A stretch of 5,035 bases of DNA from an uncultured Eubacteriales bacterium (GTDB lineage Bacteria > Bacillota > Clostridia > Lachnospirales > Lachnospiraceae): the NCBI GenBank assembly GCA_900557175.1, contig USSL01000149.1, positions 1 through 5,035 of the forward strand. Reading direction: 5' to 3'. Made by a program: the position numbers and the translations under genes. Below are positions 4,443-5,035 of this stretch, one piece after another (position 1 is the stretch's first letter; every line of letters begins with the position of its first letter). The notes under the pieces were generated by a model. It ran no database searches. It saw nothing but the letters and a program-made list of their open reading frames with translations, and was not told the origin of the DNA.

Positions 4443-5035
4443 ATGGAAAATAAATGGGAAATGCTTAAACCATCAGATGATGACCGGGAGAAAATATGGG
4501 GAAAGAGCAGAACCTTTGCGGGGGATGTGTGGTACCGTTTCAGAAAAAAGCCGACAGCGATTGCAGGATTTGTCATTATTGTAATTTTGCTCATCCTGTC
4601 TTTTGCCGGCCCGCTTTTTACAAAGTACAGTTATTCAGATCAGAATCTTGAGGTTGTAAATATTCCGCCGCTGATGAAGGTGTTTGATAATCCGGACGGC
4701 GGTTACTGGTATATTACGCAGAGTCTTAAAGTCCTTAAAGTCAATGAAGGCGGAACGCTTGGAAACCAGCTTGAAAAACTTTACGATGATGATGCGCAGA
4801 AGATGACGGTTTTTGATGATAACGGCAAAGAAGTCGGACTTTATTACGGTTCAAAGCCTTATTTGATTGCAGATCCGGAAACGAGAACGGTTTACAGTCA
4901 GTCACATGTTTGGAATAAATCGTATTTACTTGGCACAGACAGTCTCGGCAGAGATATTTTTACAAGATTGATGTACGGCGCAAGAATATCCATGATGGTT
5001 GCCTTTATTGCAGCTGCTGTCAATATGGTGATCGG
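4443..5035 (+). CDS. oppC: Oligopeptide ABC transporter permease OppC, N-terminal part, with enlarged external loop
   Basis: The first 197 codons of the partner permease are present; the gene runs past the right edge. AAGGAGG (4429-4435) lies 7 bases before the ATG, and the gap to oppB is 14 bases, so they are co-transcribed and likely translationally paired. The N-terminal cytosolic segment (1-38) includes FRKKPTAIAGF, then the first membrane segment at about 39-59 and a YSYSDQNLE stretch. The hallmark YLLGTDSLGRDIFTRLMYGARIS occurs at 161-183, beginning the permease domain. In ordinary OppC proteins the DQNL-like stretch and the GTDxxGRD motif are only about 20-30 residues apart. Here about 80 extra residues lie between (about 78-158), including FDNPDGGYWY and a GSKPYLIADPETRTVY stretch, all predicted outside the membrane. 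The reading frame is intact, so this is an insertion domain, not a frameshift. Permease identity is secure; peptide specificity is unknown. Confidence 0.92.
   Translation, partial: MENKWEMLKPSDDDREKIWGKSRTFAGDVWYRFRKKPTAIAGFVIIVILLILSFAGPLFTKYSYSDQNLEVVNIPPLMKVFDNPDGGYWYITQSLKVLKVNEGGTLGNQLEKLYDDDAQKMTVFDDNGKEVGLYYGSKPYLIADPETRTVYSQSHVWNKSYLLGTDSLGRDIFTRLMYGARISMMVAFIAAAVNMVI

Noticed and set aside
4674..4916. Frameshift or misassembly as the cause of the unusual OppC segment
   Set aside because: The frame stays open from the ATG at 4443 through the conserved GTDSLGRD motif to the window end, with codon use like the neighbours, so an in-frame insertion is the simpler reading.

Overview
The window reads as chromosomal DNA from a low-to-moderate GC member of the Firmicutes, most likely a Clostridia of the Lachnospiraceae type. 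This rests on AT-rich spacers, strong AGGAGG-type ribosome sites, near-consensus sigma-A promoters, intrinsic terminators with U-tracts, a tRNA-Ser gene without encoded CCA, and proteins typical of that group: a stand-alone alarmone synthetase, an SH3b-repeat cell-wall hydrolase and an Opp-type peptide transporter. The genus cannot be fixed from the sequence alone.

Layout. Positions 2-265 (+) hold the last 87 codons of an M24-family Xaa-Pro aminopeptidase-like metallopeptidase. It converges on a tRNA-Ser(CGA) gene at 343-432 (-), which has its own promoter (470-498) and a long terminator hairpin with a U-tract (288-339). Divergent from the tRNA is a small alarmone synthetase of RelQ type (665-1432, +), preceded by a potentially structured leader and followed by a hairpin terminator (1475-1520). 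A purine-rich stretch with G-runs leads into an extended -10 promoter and a direct repeat that exactly fits the published WalR box. This precedes a secreted protein with five bacterial SH3 domains and a SleB-type hydrolase domain (1703-3379). After a strong terminator (3390-3439) and a near-consensus promoter (3451-3479), an oligopeptide ABC transporter operon begins: oppB (3511-4428) and the first 197 codons of oppC (4443 to the end). OppC carries a long extra segment in its first external loop.

How the genes relate. Each block has its own promoter and/or terminator, so the window is four or five independent transcription units rather than one system. The common ground is nutrient and envelope physiology: peptide breakdown and uptake (M24 peptidase, Opp), starvation signalling ((p)ppGpp synthetase) and wall remodelling. 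No mobile element, CRISPR array, phage gene or clearly novel multi-gene system is visible. The items most worth checking are the WalR-like box under the wall-hydrolase promoter, the OppC external insertion, the interleaved inverted repeats at the tRNA terminator and the folded leader of the alarmone synthetase.
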